Source: DATKGW01 sp035510605 (GTDB lineage: Bacteria; Patescibacteriota; Saccharimonadia; Saccharimonadales; CAIOMD01). From it: a stretch of 11,407 bases of DNA. The notes below the pieces were generated by a model. That model made no database searches and had not been told where the DNA came from. It saw only the letters and a program-made list of their open reading frames with translations. Shown one piece after another: positions 1 through 6,968 of the stretch (position 1 is the first letter of the stretch; each line of letters begins with the position of its first letter). The DNA lies in NCBI GenBank assembly GCA_035510605.1, contig DATKGW010000007.1:1-11407 (forward strand). The letters run 5' to 3'. The position numbers were made by a program, and so were the translations under genes.

Positions 1-80
1 CCTTCTCGTTTACCCTTTTCGAGCAATTTGTCTTTAGCGACATTTAAATCAATCTGGGCGTTTGTATCGTCGTCTGACAC
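1..80 (-). CDS. rpoD: RNA polymerase sigma factor RpoD, N-terminal fragment (cut by window edge)
   Basis: Only about 26 codons are visible. A GTG codon at 80-78 opens a frame reading VSDDDTNAQIDLN followed by AKDKLLEKGKREG. The second part resembles the start of sigma-70 region 1.1, where a Lys/Leu-rich helix ends in a GK-x-x-G motif. The position directly downstream of dnaG on the same strand supports this, because dnaG-rpoD is a widespread bacterial gene pair (the macromolecular synthesis operon). The GTG is in the same frame as dnaG and lies four codons after its TAG stop; no other start codon is available in between. No Shine-Dalgarno sequence is visible, so translation may be coupled to dnaG. 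The identity rests on little sequence and on context; conserved regions 2-4 lie outside the window. Confidence 0.6.
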   Translation of the reverse strand, partial: MSDDDTNAQIDLNVAKDKLLEKGKRE

Positions 81-92
81 TATAAAATAAAC

Positions 93-1838
93 CTATTCTT
101 TCTTTAAAAGATTATTAAACTCATCGAGCAATTTGGCAACCTTTTTTTCGTCACCGGCAGCTTCTGCTGTTCTGATTTCCTCTGTTAGTTCTTGTTTTTG
201 CTCTTTTAAATATTTAAGTGTTAGCTTTTGAATTAAATCCCGAAGCTCCCTCAGCCGCTCATTGGCGTCAAAACTGTTATAGAGCTCCTCTGCTTTGAAT
301 ACTAATATTTTTACATAATCCTCAACATCTTTCAAGTCATCGGGTATTTCATCGTTTAACGAGACATGAGGATTTTGTTCAACATATTCGTATACCCGTT
401 GACGCTCCGGACTACTGAAAACTAAACGTGCCGTTTCCATTTCCAACAACCGCCTGGTACTCGGATAAGCCACCAAAAGACTGAGTAACTGGTCTTGATA
501 CATTGTCGGATCGGTACCGACGTGCTCCACGCTGAGTGTCCGGGCGCGTCTGATTGGTATGGTAGATTCCCCTTTTACGGTTTTAAGTTTGCTGCGCACA
601 GCCGCCTCGCCAACCTCTGTCAGGCGAGCTAGTTCCAATAGATAATGATCCTGTTCAACGCTATCTTCTAGCCGAGAAACCGTTTGCAACAACACGTCGC
701 TAAAAGCCCGTTTGCCGTGAGCTGTGGTAATGTCATAAATCTTCTGATAACGCTCCAAAAGCCAATCCAAAGCGTATTGTGGTTCGTGGATAGCCTTTTC
801 CCACAGAGCCGGGTTTTTCTGTATTAATTCGTCAGGGTCTTTACTGCCCGGAACAGTAATAATCGATAGTTGCACACCTATATCCTGCGCCACACCAATT
901 GCCCGCTCAGCAGCGGCAATACCGGCATGATCCTGGTCAAAACTTAAACGGATGTCGTCAGTAAAACGCTGAACCGCTTTTAAGTGGTAAGAAGTAATAG
1001 CCGTACCGGCGGTCGCTACTACATTGGCATAGCCAGCCTGATGGCTGCTAATTACGTCTAAATTACCTTCTACCACTACCGCAAAGCCCGCCCGCCTGAT
1101 GGCGTCTTTAGCCAAGTGCAAACCAAAAACATGGCGACTTTTATCGTAAAGAACCGTCTGGGGAGTATTAATGTATTTGGGAGCGTTCGGGTCATCGTCT
1201 AAAATACGGGCGGTAAAACCAATTGGCGCCCCTTGGGCATCCATTAACGGAATCATAATCCGGCCCCTAAACATATCACCTATCCCCTTGTAGCGCTGAT
1301 AAGTTAAGCCTGCCAACTTCATAGCTGCTTCATCAAATTTTCGCTTGGTTAAAAAGTTTATCATTGCCGTACCGCTATCGGGGGAATAGCCAAGCCTAAA
1401 ATCAGTCAGGGTTTGTTTATTAAAATGTCGCTTTTTAATTACATAGTCCAATGCGTCCTGATTTTTTAACAGCGATTGTTGATAATATTTGGTAGCTAGT
1501 TCCAAGGCTTCCAGAGCCTTATCTTTTTTCTGACGAGCCTTACTGTCACCTTTTTGGTATAAGCTCAAATCCACCCCGGCTTTGCGAGCCAAAATTTCTA
1601 ACGCTCCGACAAAATCAACACCCTCCATCTCCATGACAAAGCCGAACATGTTACCGCCCTTGCCAGAACTGAAATCATGCCAAATTTGTTTTTCCGGGCT
1701 AACCATAAAACTGGGGGTACGTTCGGCATTGAACGGCGACAAACCCTTAAAATTACGTCCAGCTCTTTTAAGCTCAACATATTCCCCCACGACATCTTCA
1801 ATCGAAAGACGGCTCTTAATATCCTCTGTAGCGTCCAT
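93..1838 (-). CDS. dnaG: DNA primase DnaG with a zinc-less N-terminal domain
   Basis: DnaG synthesises the RNA primers for DNA replication at the fork, working with the DnaB helicase. The protein is 581 aa, normal for the family. Residues 1-90 correspond to the zinc-binding domain, but the four expected ligands are replaced by S34, N37, D55 and S58 (segments GLSPFNAERTPSF and WHDFSSGKGGN). The RNA-polymerase core follows, with FRGRIMIPLMD at 190-200 and the typical KYINTPQT stretch. The TOPRIM domain is intact: the EGNLDV motif (E258, D261) and FDQD (D301, D303) provide the metal-binding acids, and a KDPDE motif follows at 333-337. Residues from about 370 form a helical C-terminal region expected to contact helicase. 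The ATG start gives the usual MDA-x-E-x-I-K-x-R-L beginning. The gene is divergent from the plus-strand gene at 1928 and precedes rpoD. Identification is firm; loss of zinc ligands is seen directly. Confidence 0.97.
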   Translation of the reverse strand: MDATEDIKSRLSIEDVVGEYVELKRAGRNFKGLSPFNAERTPSFMVSPEKQIWHDFSSGKGGNMFGFVMEMEGVDFVGALEILARKAGVDLSLYQKGDSKARQKKDKALEALELATKYYQQSLLKNQDALDYVIKKRHFNKQTLTDFRLGYSPDSGTAMINFLTKRKFDEAAMKLAGLTYQRYKGIGDMFRGRIMIPLMDAQGAPIGFTARILDDDPNAPKYINTPQTVLYDKSRHVFGLHLAKDAIRRAGFAVVVEGNLDVISSHQAGYANVVATAGTAITSYHLKAVQRFTDDIRLSFDQDHAGIAAAERAIGVAQDIGVQLSIITVPGSKDPDELIQKNPALWEKAIHEPQYALDWLLERYQKIYDITTAHGKRAFSDVLLQTVSRLEDSVEQDHYLLELARLTEVGEAAVRSKLKTVKGESTIPIRRARTLSVEHVGTDPTMYQDQLLSLLVAYPSTRRLLEMETARLVFSSPERQRVYEYVEQNPHVSLNDEIPDDLKDVEDYVKILVFKAEELYNSFDANERLRELRDLIQKLTLKYLKEQKQELTEEIRTAEAAGDEKKVAKLLDEFNNLLKKE

Positions 1839-1849
1839 TACTGTTTGTA

Positions 1850-1855
1850 ATTGTA
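1850..1855 (-). promoter_or_regulatory. Candidate -10 box of dnaG
   Basis: Read on the minus strand this is TACAAT, five of six matches to TATAAT. It ends 11 bases before the dnaG ATG, which would place the transcript start only about five bases from the start codon. No good -35 at 16-18 bases is seen. No Shine-Dalgarno sequence lies between box and start. The spacing equals that found at argS. Confidence 0.4.
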
Positions 1856-1884
1856 CACCGTGAGGACGAATTCAAGCACAAGCG

Positions 1885-1913
1885 TTGAGTGATAGCCGAT
1901 AATTCGTTATGCT
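1885..1913 (+). promoter_or_regulatory. Candidate sigma-70 promoter for the membrane-anchored protein gene
   Basis: TTGAGT at 1885-1890 and TATGCT at 1908-1913 are separated by exactly 17 bases, each matching four of six consensus bases. The start codon follows 14 bases after the -10 box, so the leader would be about seven bases and could not hold a usual ribosome binding site. It lies in the 89-base divergent gap shared with dnaG. Confidence 0.45.
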
Positions 1914-1927
1914 AAAGACAGTAAATT

Positions 1928-2518
1928 ATGGAACCAAACAACCAAAACTCTTACGATTTTATCCTTAGCGATAGACCTAAAAGCCATAAGCTACTGGCAT
2001 TTGGTGGTAGTACAAAAATGCGCGTTATACAAGTTGTAGTTGGCGCTGTGGTTTTGATTATAATTTTTGTATTAGCTTTTAATTTGATATTTGGTAGCGG
2101 CAAAAGTAAAAACACTCAGCTTTACCAGATAGCAGCAACCCAGCAAGACATTATAGATCTTACCAGACAAGGAGCTACAAACAGCCATAATGTGCAAATA
2201 ATAAACCAGTCGGCCACCACCAGCCTGGTGTTAACTACGCAGTCCAATAATTTAAATTCTTATCTAACAAAATTAGGAATAAAAAAATTGGATAAAATAG
2301 TAGTGCCCTACCGCGATACCCAGTATAAAAAGGCCTTGAGTGATGCCCTAAATGCCGGTAAATATGATGATTCCTACCAAGCCATTTATGCCAATTTTAT
2401 CGGTTCTTACCGCTCAAAATTGCAGACAGCCTATAACGCTTCGGGTAGCAAAACCCTAAAAAATCAGCTAGCTAATGATTATTCCCAGACCAATGCCTTT
2501 ATCGTCAGCAGCGATTAG
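1928..2518 (+). CDS. Single-pass membrane-anchored protein of unknown function
   Basis: This 196-aa protein has a short polar N-terminus (residues 1-30, containing YDFILSDRPKS), one strongly hydrophobic segment at about 33-54 (VIQVVVGAVVLIIIFVLAF) and a mostly polar, Ser/Thr/Asn/Gln-rich remainder. The basic residues just before the membrane segment suggest an N-in orientation with residues 57-196 outside the cytoplasm. The outer part is predicted helical by eye and has no cysteines or recognisable catalytic motif. There is no cleavage site of the usual kind after the hydrophobic stretch, so it is probably a membrane anchor and not a signal peptide. It is the only plus-strand gene in the first 7 kb and converges with the MmcQ/YjbR gene, their stop codons overlapping by four bases. 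I do not recognise the family; it is probably a lineage-specific surface or envelope protein. Confidence 0.8.
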   Translation: MEPNNQNSYDFILSDRPKSHKLLAFGGSTKMRVIQVVVGAVVLIIIFVLAFNLIFGSGKSKNTQLYQIAATQQDIIDLTRQGATNSHNVQIINQSATTSLVLTTQSNNLNSYLTKLGIKKLDKIVVPYRDTQYKKALSDALNAGKYDDSYQAIYANFIGSYRSKLQTAYNASGSKTLKNQLANDYSQTNAFIVSSD

Positions 2519-2835
2519 TTCTCTTTGATTAATTCGTAACTGTGCCTAATCAGGCCCTGGATTTCTTCCCATGGCAGTTGGCCGGTTAGTAAAATAGTAT
2601 TCCAGTGTTTTTTATTAAGATGGTACCCCACTAGAACCGTTTCGTATTTTTCGCGCAGCAGTATAGCTAGTTGCGGATCGCATTTTAAGCTTAGGCGGAC
2701 AGGATCTGAACCTTCGGCAATTAACGCAAACATTTTATCATTTGATTTATATACGGCCACCTCTTTGCCAAACGGATAATCCAGCTTGGCGTTGGGCATG
2801 CTTAAAATATATTCTTCTACGGTTTTATGATCCAT
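2515..2835 (-). CDS. MmcQ/YjbR family protein
   Basis: The 106-aa protein matches the MmcQ/YjbR (DUF419) family in length and pattern. It starts with a short helix (VEEYILSMPNAKLDYPFG, the D-x-P-F-G turn being typical), continues with strands carrying KMFALI and RLSLKCDP, and ends with the family signature KKHWNTILLTGQLP followed by a helix LIRHSYELI. Members adopt a fold resembling DNA-binding proteins with a double wing (CyaY-like), but the cellular role is not established. The open frame begins at GTG 2838; I prefer the adjacent ATG at 2835. It abuts orn: the orn TAA at 2841-2839 is followed immediately by GTG-ATG, so the two are probably co-transcribed and translationally coupled. Its stop overlaps that of the convergent gene at 1928-2518. 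Confidence 0.88.
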   Translation of the reverse strand: MDHKTVEEYILSMPNAKLDYPFGKEVAVYKSNDKMFALIAEGSDPVRLSLKCDPQLAILLREKYETVLVGYHLNKKHWNTILLTGQLPWEEIQGLIRHSYELIKEN

Positions 2836-2838
2836 CAC

Positions 2839-3378
2839 TTATTTCTTTGTAAAATAGTTCAGATAAAATTTTAGTTCAGCCATTGATTCACGGATGTCAT
2901 CCATAGCTCGATGAGTCTCTTTTTTGTTAAATATCACATGATATTTATTCTGCATGACGATTTTAAACGAACTGACATCCAGTATGCGGTAGTGTAATAA
3001 ATTAAAAACATCCGGCCACCATTGTTTAATAAAAGCTCGATCGAAATGCACACTGTTACCTGCTAAAACTGCCGGCTCCTTAAAGTTAAGTTTAATTAAT
3101 TCGCTAAATTCATTTACCACATGCTGTTCATTTGGGGCGGCTGGAATGCGATCAATCAGGCCATTTGCAACCGTTGCTTCTCTCGACCATTCATTCATAT
3201 GGCTTAAAACTTCCGGCGGCTGAAAAATCACCGATTCATAGGTGTCCAACTCGTTAAAATCAAAGTCGGTCACTATTGCGGCAATTTCTATAATTCGATC
3301 GTTGGCCACATCCAAACCGGTCATTTCTAAATCAATCCACAGCAACCGGCTGCTAGCATCATGTTTTAAGTCTGTCAT
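2839..3378 (-). CDS. orn: Oligoribonuclease (DEDDh 3'-5' exoribonuclease)
   Basis: Orn degrades short oligoribonucleotides (including pGpG in other bacteria) to mononucleotides in the last step of RNA turnover. The protein is 179 aa from the ATG at 3378, the usual length. All DEDDh active-site motifs are visible: WIDLEMTGLD (D16, E18), GNSVHFDRAF (D113) and THRAMDDIRES (H156, D161). The C-terminal helix AELKFYLNYF is also typical. An upstream start at 3426 would add 16 residues and overlap the preceding gene by 20 bases; it is disfavoured because MTDLKHDASSRLLWIDLEMTG is a normal Orn beginning and an extended -10 box lies directly upstream of this ATG. It follows the PH-like gene by 28 bases and abuts the MmcQ/YjbR gene. 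Confidence 0.95.
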   Translation of the reverse strand: MTDLKHDASSRLLWIDLEMTGLDVANDRIIEIAAIVTDFDFNELDTYESVIFQPPEVLSHMNEWSREATVANGLIDRIPAAPNEQHVVNEFSELIKLNFKEPAVLAGNSVHFDRAFIKQWWPDVFNLLHYRILDVSSFKIVMQNKYHVIFNKKETHRAMDDIRESMAELKFYLNYFTKK

Positions 3379-3388
3379 ATTAAAATTA

Positions 3389-3397
3389 ATTATAACA
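3389..3397 (-). promoter_or_regulatory. Extended -10 promoter element of orn
   Basis: The minus strand reads TGTTATAAT, a perfect extended -10 (TGnTATAAT). It ends ten bases before the orn ATG, giving a predicted leader of roughly four bases. It lies in the 28-base gap after the PH-like gene. No -35 is seen, which extended -10 promoters can tolerate. Its presence suggests orn can be transcribed apart from the genes before it. Confidence 0.5.
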
Positions 3398-3406
3398 AAG
3401 GTGAGG

Positions 3407-3778
3407 TCATTTCTTAGCCCAAGCAACTACGCGCTTGGCTTGCGTAGGCTCGCAGGTAATAATTACCCGGCTGTATTTTTGGTTTTTAGCTTCAATATAT
3501 AAGACGTTATGCACGAATGGTTTTCTAAAACCATGGGGATTGGCAAGATACAAAAAGTCCCAGCCTTCCTCCGTCCAATAAGACCCGGCTACTAACCTGC
3601 CAGGTACGCTGGCACCCGGTAAACGCACTTCCCATTTTCGCCAATCATCAAAAACTTCCCGGAACTCAGCCTTTAACACATCTTTTTTATTAAGAACGAT
3701 CTTAGCCTTTAAAGACCAGATTTGTTCCCGGCCATGAAGTTCGATTGTTAGAGTTTTTTTATCGGTAACGAATTTCAT
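3407..3778 (-). CDS. Small conserved protein, suspected PH-like domain
   Basis: The 123-aa protein looks like an all-beta domain with one C-terminal helix: alternating strands (TLTIELHG, WSLKAKIVL), a Trp-rich stretch (FDDWRKWEVRLPG), a GRLVAGSYW segment, WDFLYLANP, then VLYIEAKNQKYSRVIITC and a terminal helix. The W-x-L-K...P-G...P-G-x-x-x-A-G-S pattern and the final strand-helix remind me of small uncharacterised proteins with a bacterial PH-like fold, found alone in many genomes. This is family recall, not a confirmed match. There is no signal peptide or membrane segment. It lies between argS and orn on the same strand. A TAAGAT box at 3790-3785 ends six bases before the ATG and no Shine-Dalgarno is present. 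It is the only complete gene here ending in TGA. Confidence 0.75.
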   Translation of the reverse strand: MKFVTDKKTLTIELHGREQIWSLKAKIVLNKKDVLKAEFREVFDDWRKWEVRLPGASVPGRLVAGSYWTEEGWDFLYLANPHGFRKPFVHNVLYIEAKNQKYSRVIITCEPTQAKRVVAWAKK

Positions 3779-3784
3779 ATTTAT

Positions 3785-3790
3785 ATCTTA
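3785..3790 (-). promoter_or_regulatory. Weak candidate -10 box of the PH-like gene
   Basis: The minus strand reads TAAGAT, four of six consensus matches, ending six bases before the start codon. It is listed because the spacing repeats that at other genes in the window. The surrounding AT-rich gap (3779-3850) makes a chance match likely. No intrinsic terminator for argS is visible in this gap. Confidence 0.25.
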
Positions 3791-3850
3791 CACTTAAAAA
3801 GCGCTAAAAAATGCCGTTAAAAATACAATTCTTAATCTGTTCAACTTGGT

Positions 3851-5539
3851 TTACATGTGTTCCGGAGCCGGAATTTTAAGCAGACTCAGGCCGTTCTTTA
3901 ACACATCAGCATAGACGGTAACTAATTTAATCCGCCATGGTTCTTGCGGGCTGCCAATAACTTTATCGTTTTCGTAAAAACGGTTAAAAACTTGAGCCAG
4001 TTCATAAAGATATGTACAAATATGATGCGGCATTAATTCATCCGTGGCCTTTTGCACTACCTCCGGGTATTCACTTATTTTAAGCGACAGATGTTTCTCA
4101 AATTCATCAAATTCTGTAATATTGACAGCTGTTGTTGTCTTGGTTGCTTTCTTTAAAATCGATCGGGCTCTGGCGTGGGCATACTGCAAATACGGGCCGC
4201 TATTGCCTTCTAAACTTAGTGATTCTTCTACATCATAAACAATATCGCCACCAATCCGGTTTTTTAGAAAGGCGTATTTAATAGCCGCTAGCGCAACATC
4301 ATGAGCCGGAGTAGTTTTATCGGTCGCCATTCTTTGAGCAGCTTCTTCGGCATTTTTTAACAAATCCAGGGCTCTAATAACCTGACCGCTGCGGCTACTC
4401 ATCTTACCGGTACTAAGTTTGACCATACCATGCGGAATATGCGTGGTGGCCTTGGCTTGTTCGGGAGCGAACTGTTCCAGGGCCTTTAGCATCACTTTAA
4501 AGTAATCGGCCTGTTCCTCAGCCGTAATAATAATTGATTTATCGTATTTATAATCCTGCATCTTGAGCATGGCATTGCCCAGATCTTTAGCCTCGTAGGT
4601 CGGCAGCCCCTGGGAGGTCACAAATACCCTGGTATGCAAACCATATTTTTCCCCGTCAAAAATAATTGCCCCTTGGCTCTTTTCAAAAACACCGTCTGCA
4701 ATATGTTCGTTGACCAACTTTAAACCTTCGGCCGCCACCGTACCTTCTAAATAATTTTTCTCAAAAGGGGTAAAATCGAATTGCTTATAAACCTTGTCAA
4801 AATATTCCAAACTCCAAGCTCGGCCAAGTTCATGAATTTTATTTACCTTTTGATCGCTCCGGTCGTAAATCTTTTTATTCAAACTTTGAATTTCGGCTTT
4901 GGCTGTCTCGTCTTCTTCGAACATTTTGGCGCCGGCGGCGTACGCCTCGCCCAAAAACCGCGGCCTGTCAGTTACAGCGATTATCTCAAGTTTACTTGAG
5001 TCATTATTAATCCGTTGCAAAATTCCGTAAATTGCCTTGGCAACATGTAAGCCAACATCTCCTTGGTAAGTCACCCGGCGTACCTTGCCACCAGCCGCTT
5101 CAAACAACCTGGCGATAGCATCACCGACCGTGCCGGTATAAGCATGGCCAATATGAATTTCTTTAAAAGGGTTTGGATCAAGATATTCCACTAAGATGTT
5201 CTGGCCGGCATATTTTTGGCTGTGGCCATAGCTCTGCCCCTGTTTTACAGCATCATCCAGCACTTCGTTAAGTACATCATCCTTAAGCCACATATTCACA
5301 AAACCAGGCCCGGCAACATCGGCTTTTTGCAGCCAGCCAAATATTTGGCTTGAATTAAGATAATCGGCAATCTTTTGAGCCGTCTGCTTGGGCTCTTGGT
5401 CCAATTGTTTGGTCAACTTTAAGGCTACATTGCAAGAAAAATCACCAAATTTCTGCTCGGGGCGGGTTATCTCGACCGCCATATCAACTTTAAATAATTC
5501 TTTGACTGCTTTTTGCAGTGCTTGCTCAACTCTTTCCAT
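3851..5539 (-). CDS. argS: Arginyl-tRNA synthetase
   Basis: This class I synthetase charges tRNA-Arg with arginine in the cytoplasm. The 562-aa protein is full length. Residues 1-95 form the N-terminal tRNA-recognition (Add-1) domain with the characteristic FGDFSCNVALKL stretch. The catalytic Rossmann domain carries the HIGH signature exactly (HIGH at 129-132, preceded by LVEYLDPNPFKE) and the second signature as KMSSRSG at 379-385, a variant of KMSKS. The DALR anticodon-binding domain starts around SGPYLQYAHARARSI and ends with the family-typical LLKIPAPEHM. The ATG start is supported by the normal N-terminus and by a -10 element 11 bases upstream. It lies 33 bases after the DUF1361 gene on the same strand. 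Nothing appears damaged. Confidence 0.97.
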   Translation of the reverse strand: MERVEQALQKAVKELFKVDMAVEITRPEQKFGDFSCNVALKLTKQLDQEPKQTAQKIADYLNSSQIFGWLQKADVAGPGFVNMWLKDDVLNEVLDDAVKQGQSYGHSQKYAGQNILVEYLDPNPFKEIHIGHAYTGTVGDAIARLFEAAGGKVRRVTYQGDVGLHVAKAIYGILQRINNDSSKLEIIAVTDRPRFLGEAYAAGAKMFEEDETAKAEIQSLNKKIYDRSDQKVNKIHELGRAWSLEYFDKVYKQFDFTPFEKNYLEGTVAAEGLKLVNEHIADGVFEKSQGAIIFDGEKYGLHTRVFVTSQGLPTYEAKDLGNAMLKMQDYKYDKSIIITAEEQADYFKVMLKALEQFAPEQAKATTHIPHGMVKLSTGKMSSRSGQVIRALDLLKNAEEAAQRMATDKTTPAHDVALAAIKYAFLKNRIGGDIVYDVEESLSLEGNSGPYLQYAHARARSILKKATKTTTAVNITEFDEFEKHLSLKISEYPEVVQKATDELMPHHICTYLYELAQVFNRFYENDKVIGSPQEPWRIKLVTVYADVLKNGLSLLKIPAPEHM

Positions 5540-5550
5540 ATCTAAAGTTT

Positions 5551-5559
5551 ATTGTAACA
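5551..5559 (-). promoter_or_regulatory. Extended -10 promoter element of argS
   Basis: The minus strand reads TGTTACAAT, an extended -10 with TACAAT (5/6), ending 11 bases before the argS ATG. The predicted leader is about four or five bases, with no room for a Shine-Dalgarno site. It fills most of the 33-base gap after the DUF1361 gene. No -35 at a good distance was found. Confidence 0.45.
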
Positions 5560-5572
5560 GATGCAAAGCAAT

Positions 5573-6250
5573 TTACTTTTTAGATGAATTTGTCAGAGTA
5601 TTGGTTCCAACCCAAAAAACATAATAAATCACCGCCAAAAAGGCAAAGAACAGTATTGTGGCACTAAAGGTTAGAATATGCTCACCCGGATTAACAATCC
5701 TGTCTGCAACATCAAACAAAAGGCCAAACGGGTTGGCAATCACATCCCAGCTGTTCCAGCGTAAATAACGGCCAAGATATATGGCAAAACCGCTGAGCAA
5801 CAAACTGACAATGGGCAGCCAGTGGGCCAAGCGGCCGAATCGTTGCAAGGCCCTTTTGTGCACCATAAACAAAGATAAATAACCTAAAATAAAACCGCAC
5901 CAAGCGTATGTTCCGATTAATACCACATCGTACATCAAGCCAATTTCGCCAGTACTGTGCAGGTGAATAAAATCGCTAAACAAATAAAAAGCATTCGGTA
6001 AAAAGATTAGCCACAGAGCAAACAAGCCGAAATTTTCCCAAGACCATCTAAGGCCTTTCGGAGTTTGTCTGTATAAAAGCCAGGCAAACAACAAAGGTAG
6101 CCAGGCTAATAATAAGTTCCATATTAAAAACCAATAGCGGTCCGAATGCGCAATGATGATTCTGTATACACTAAGGCTAACCGCAAAACCGCTAAGAATA
6201 AATAACGAGAATATAAAACTGTGAGCCAGTCTCTTGAGTTTAATCTCCAT
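5573..6250 (-). CDS. DUF1361 family integral membrane protein
   Basis: The 225-aa protein is a polytopic membrane protein with about six hydrophobic segments, near residues 10-33, 40-60, 74-92, 106-130, 143-160 and 193-214. Signatures I associate with DUF1361 are present: FLIWNLLLAWLP (41-52), FLPNAFYLFSDFIHL (83-97), a loop with an acid after it, and AIYLGRYLRWNSWD (156-169). Conserved charged residues in or next to the membrane segments (D93, H96, D108, R161, R164, D169) could line an active or binding site. The function of this family is unknown. The basic N-terminus MEIKLKRLAH suggests N-in topology. It sits between the oxidoreductase gene (33-base gap) and argS on the same strand. A TATAAT box ends seven bases before its ATG. 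Confidence 0.88.
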   Translation of the reverse strand: MEIKLKRLAHSFIFSLFILSGFAVSLSVYRIIIAHSDRYWFLIWNLLLAWLPLLFAWLLYRQTPKGLRWSWENFGLFALWLIFLPNAFYLFSDFIHLHSTGEIGLMYDVVLIGTYAWCGFILGYLSLFMVHKRALQRFGRLAHWLPIVSLLLSGFAIYLGRYLRWNSWDVIANPFGLLFDVADRIVNPGEHILTFSATILFFAFLAVIYYVFWVGTNTLTNSSKK

Positions 6251-6257
6251 AAGGTTA

Positions 6258-6263
6258 ATTATA
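6258..6263 (-). promoter_or_regulatory. Consensus -10 box of the DUF1361 gene
   Basis: The minus strand reads TATAAT, a perfect -10 hexamer, ending seven bases before the ATG at 6250. Transcription would start at or next to the start codon, implying a leaderless mRNA. It lies inside a small imperfect palindrome, GGTTATAATTAACC. No convincing -35 was seen. Confidence 0.45.
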
Positions 6264-6283
6264 ACCGATTAGATGGCGGCTAA

Positions 6284-6955
6284 TTAATCATACTTCTGCA
6301 GATAAGCTGGGCTGTCTATAAGATGTTCGATATGAAACTGGTAGTCTTTTAGTACCTGGGCCCGCTCTGCCCCGCTTAACCCAAAGGAGTTATAAACCAC
6401 AAACGGCTCTAGTATATCCATGCCGCAAAAAGCCAATGTGCCATGGTGAATCGGATGCAAAAGCTGACCCATAGTGGCTTTATGTTTACCTTCTGGTTGA
6501 TAAAACTCCTGCGGGCCACCAGCCACCACACAAAGCATTGCAATTTTTCCTCTTAGCAGACCTTTTTCGTATATTTTGCCGCCGTCCCAGGCTATACCCA
6601 TCGTTAGCACTCTATCGAACCAACCCTTGAGTAAAGCTGGCACGCTTAACCACCAGATTGGTGTATGAATCAAAATAATATCGGCTTTTAGCAATTTTTG
6701 GATTTCGGCCTTAATATCCGGCGCATAGGCCATATCTTTATTAGCCGCATATCGCTGCTCCAGCATGTAGTTAAAATGATTGCCTGATAACACCGTAAAA
6801 TCATACTTTTCGGCTTTGGCAGCAAAACCGCTGGCGTACAGATCATCCTCTACCACCGTATGTCCTTGGGCTACTAAGATGCTAGTTGCCGTATTTTTTA
6901 GAGAGCTAGTCAGCGAGCTCGGCTCGTGGTGGCAGTAAACCGAAAGGATATTCAT
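6284..6955 (-). CDS. NAD(P)H-dependent oxidoreductase, flavodoxin-like fold (NQO1/KefF/YwrO type)
   Basis: The 223-aa protein matches the Flavodoxin_2 (NAD(P)H quinone oxidoreductase) family, FMN- or FAD-binding enzymes that reduce quinones and related electrophiles by two electrons. Residues 1-8 form the first strand (MNILSVYC), followed by the flavin phosphate loop region HHEPSSLTSSL. The central signature IHTPIWWLSVPALLKGWFDRV is the most typical feature, followed by LTMGIAWDGG and a strand IAMLCVVAGGPQEFY. The C-terminus has FCGMDILEPFVVYNSF. I chose the ATG at 6955, which gives the normal M-N-I-L beginning; an ATG two codons upstream (6961) is an alternative. It heads the minus-strand series and is divergent from the orphan gene at 7134. 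A specific substrate cannot be assigned. A stress or detoxification role is inferred from the family. Confidence 0.9.
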   Translation of the reverse strand: MNILSVYCHHEPSSLTSSLKNTATSILVAQGHTVVEDDLYASGFAAKAEKYDFTVLSGNHFNYMLEQRYAANKDMAYAPDIKAEIQKLLKADIILIHTPIWWLSVPALLKGWFDRVLTMGIAWDGGKIYEKGLLRGKIAMLCVVAGGPQEFYQPEGKHKATMGQLLHPIHHGTLAFCGMDILEPFVVYNSFGLSGAERAQVLKDYQFHIEHLIDSPAYLQKYD

Positions 6956-6962
6956 AAGCATT

Positions 6963-6968
6963 ATTCTA
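6963..6968 (-). promoter_or_regulatory. Candidate -10 box of the oxidoreductase gene
   Basis: The minus strand reads TAGAAT (5/6), ending seven bases before the preferred ATG at 6955. A TTGTTC hexamer lies 15 bases upstream of it, a short spacing for a -35. This favours the start at 6955 over 6961, since transcription would begin between them. Confidence 0.35.

Noticed and set aside
1582..1863. Open frames antisense to dnaG and in a second minus-strand frame (1598-1801)
   Set aside because: They lie inside the well-supported dnaG reading frame, resemble no protein, and have no start signals.
3407..3409. Recoding of UGA (as in Gracilibacteria/Absconditabacteria)
   Set aside because: The frames are complete under the standard code, glycines use GGN codons, and the one TGA stop is followed by a TAA after a few unconserved codons.
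3379..3426. Longer orn start at 3426
   Set aside because: It overlaps the preceding gene, adds 16 non-homologous residues and would include the extended -10 box within the coding region.
3242..3502. Plus-strand frames opposite orn/PH-like (3242-3502), argS (4044-4238, 4781-4999, 5388-5624) and the TrmB-type gene (8031-8222), and a minus-strand frame opposite the cassette (9368-9607)
   Set aside because: All are shadows of real genes with low-complexity, Ser/Leu-rich translations and no family resemblance.
3779..3850. Intrinsic terminator after argS
   Set aside because: T-runs and a GCGC-containing AGCGCT are present, but no stem of useful length could be paired next to a U-run.
5712..5903. 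Second minus-strand frame within the DUF1361 gene
   Set aside because: It overlaps a clear membrane protein and its translation shows no plausible domain.
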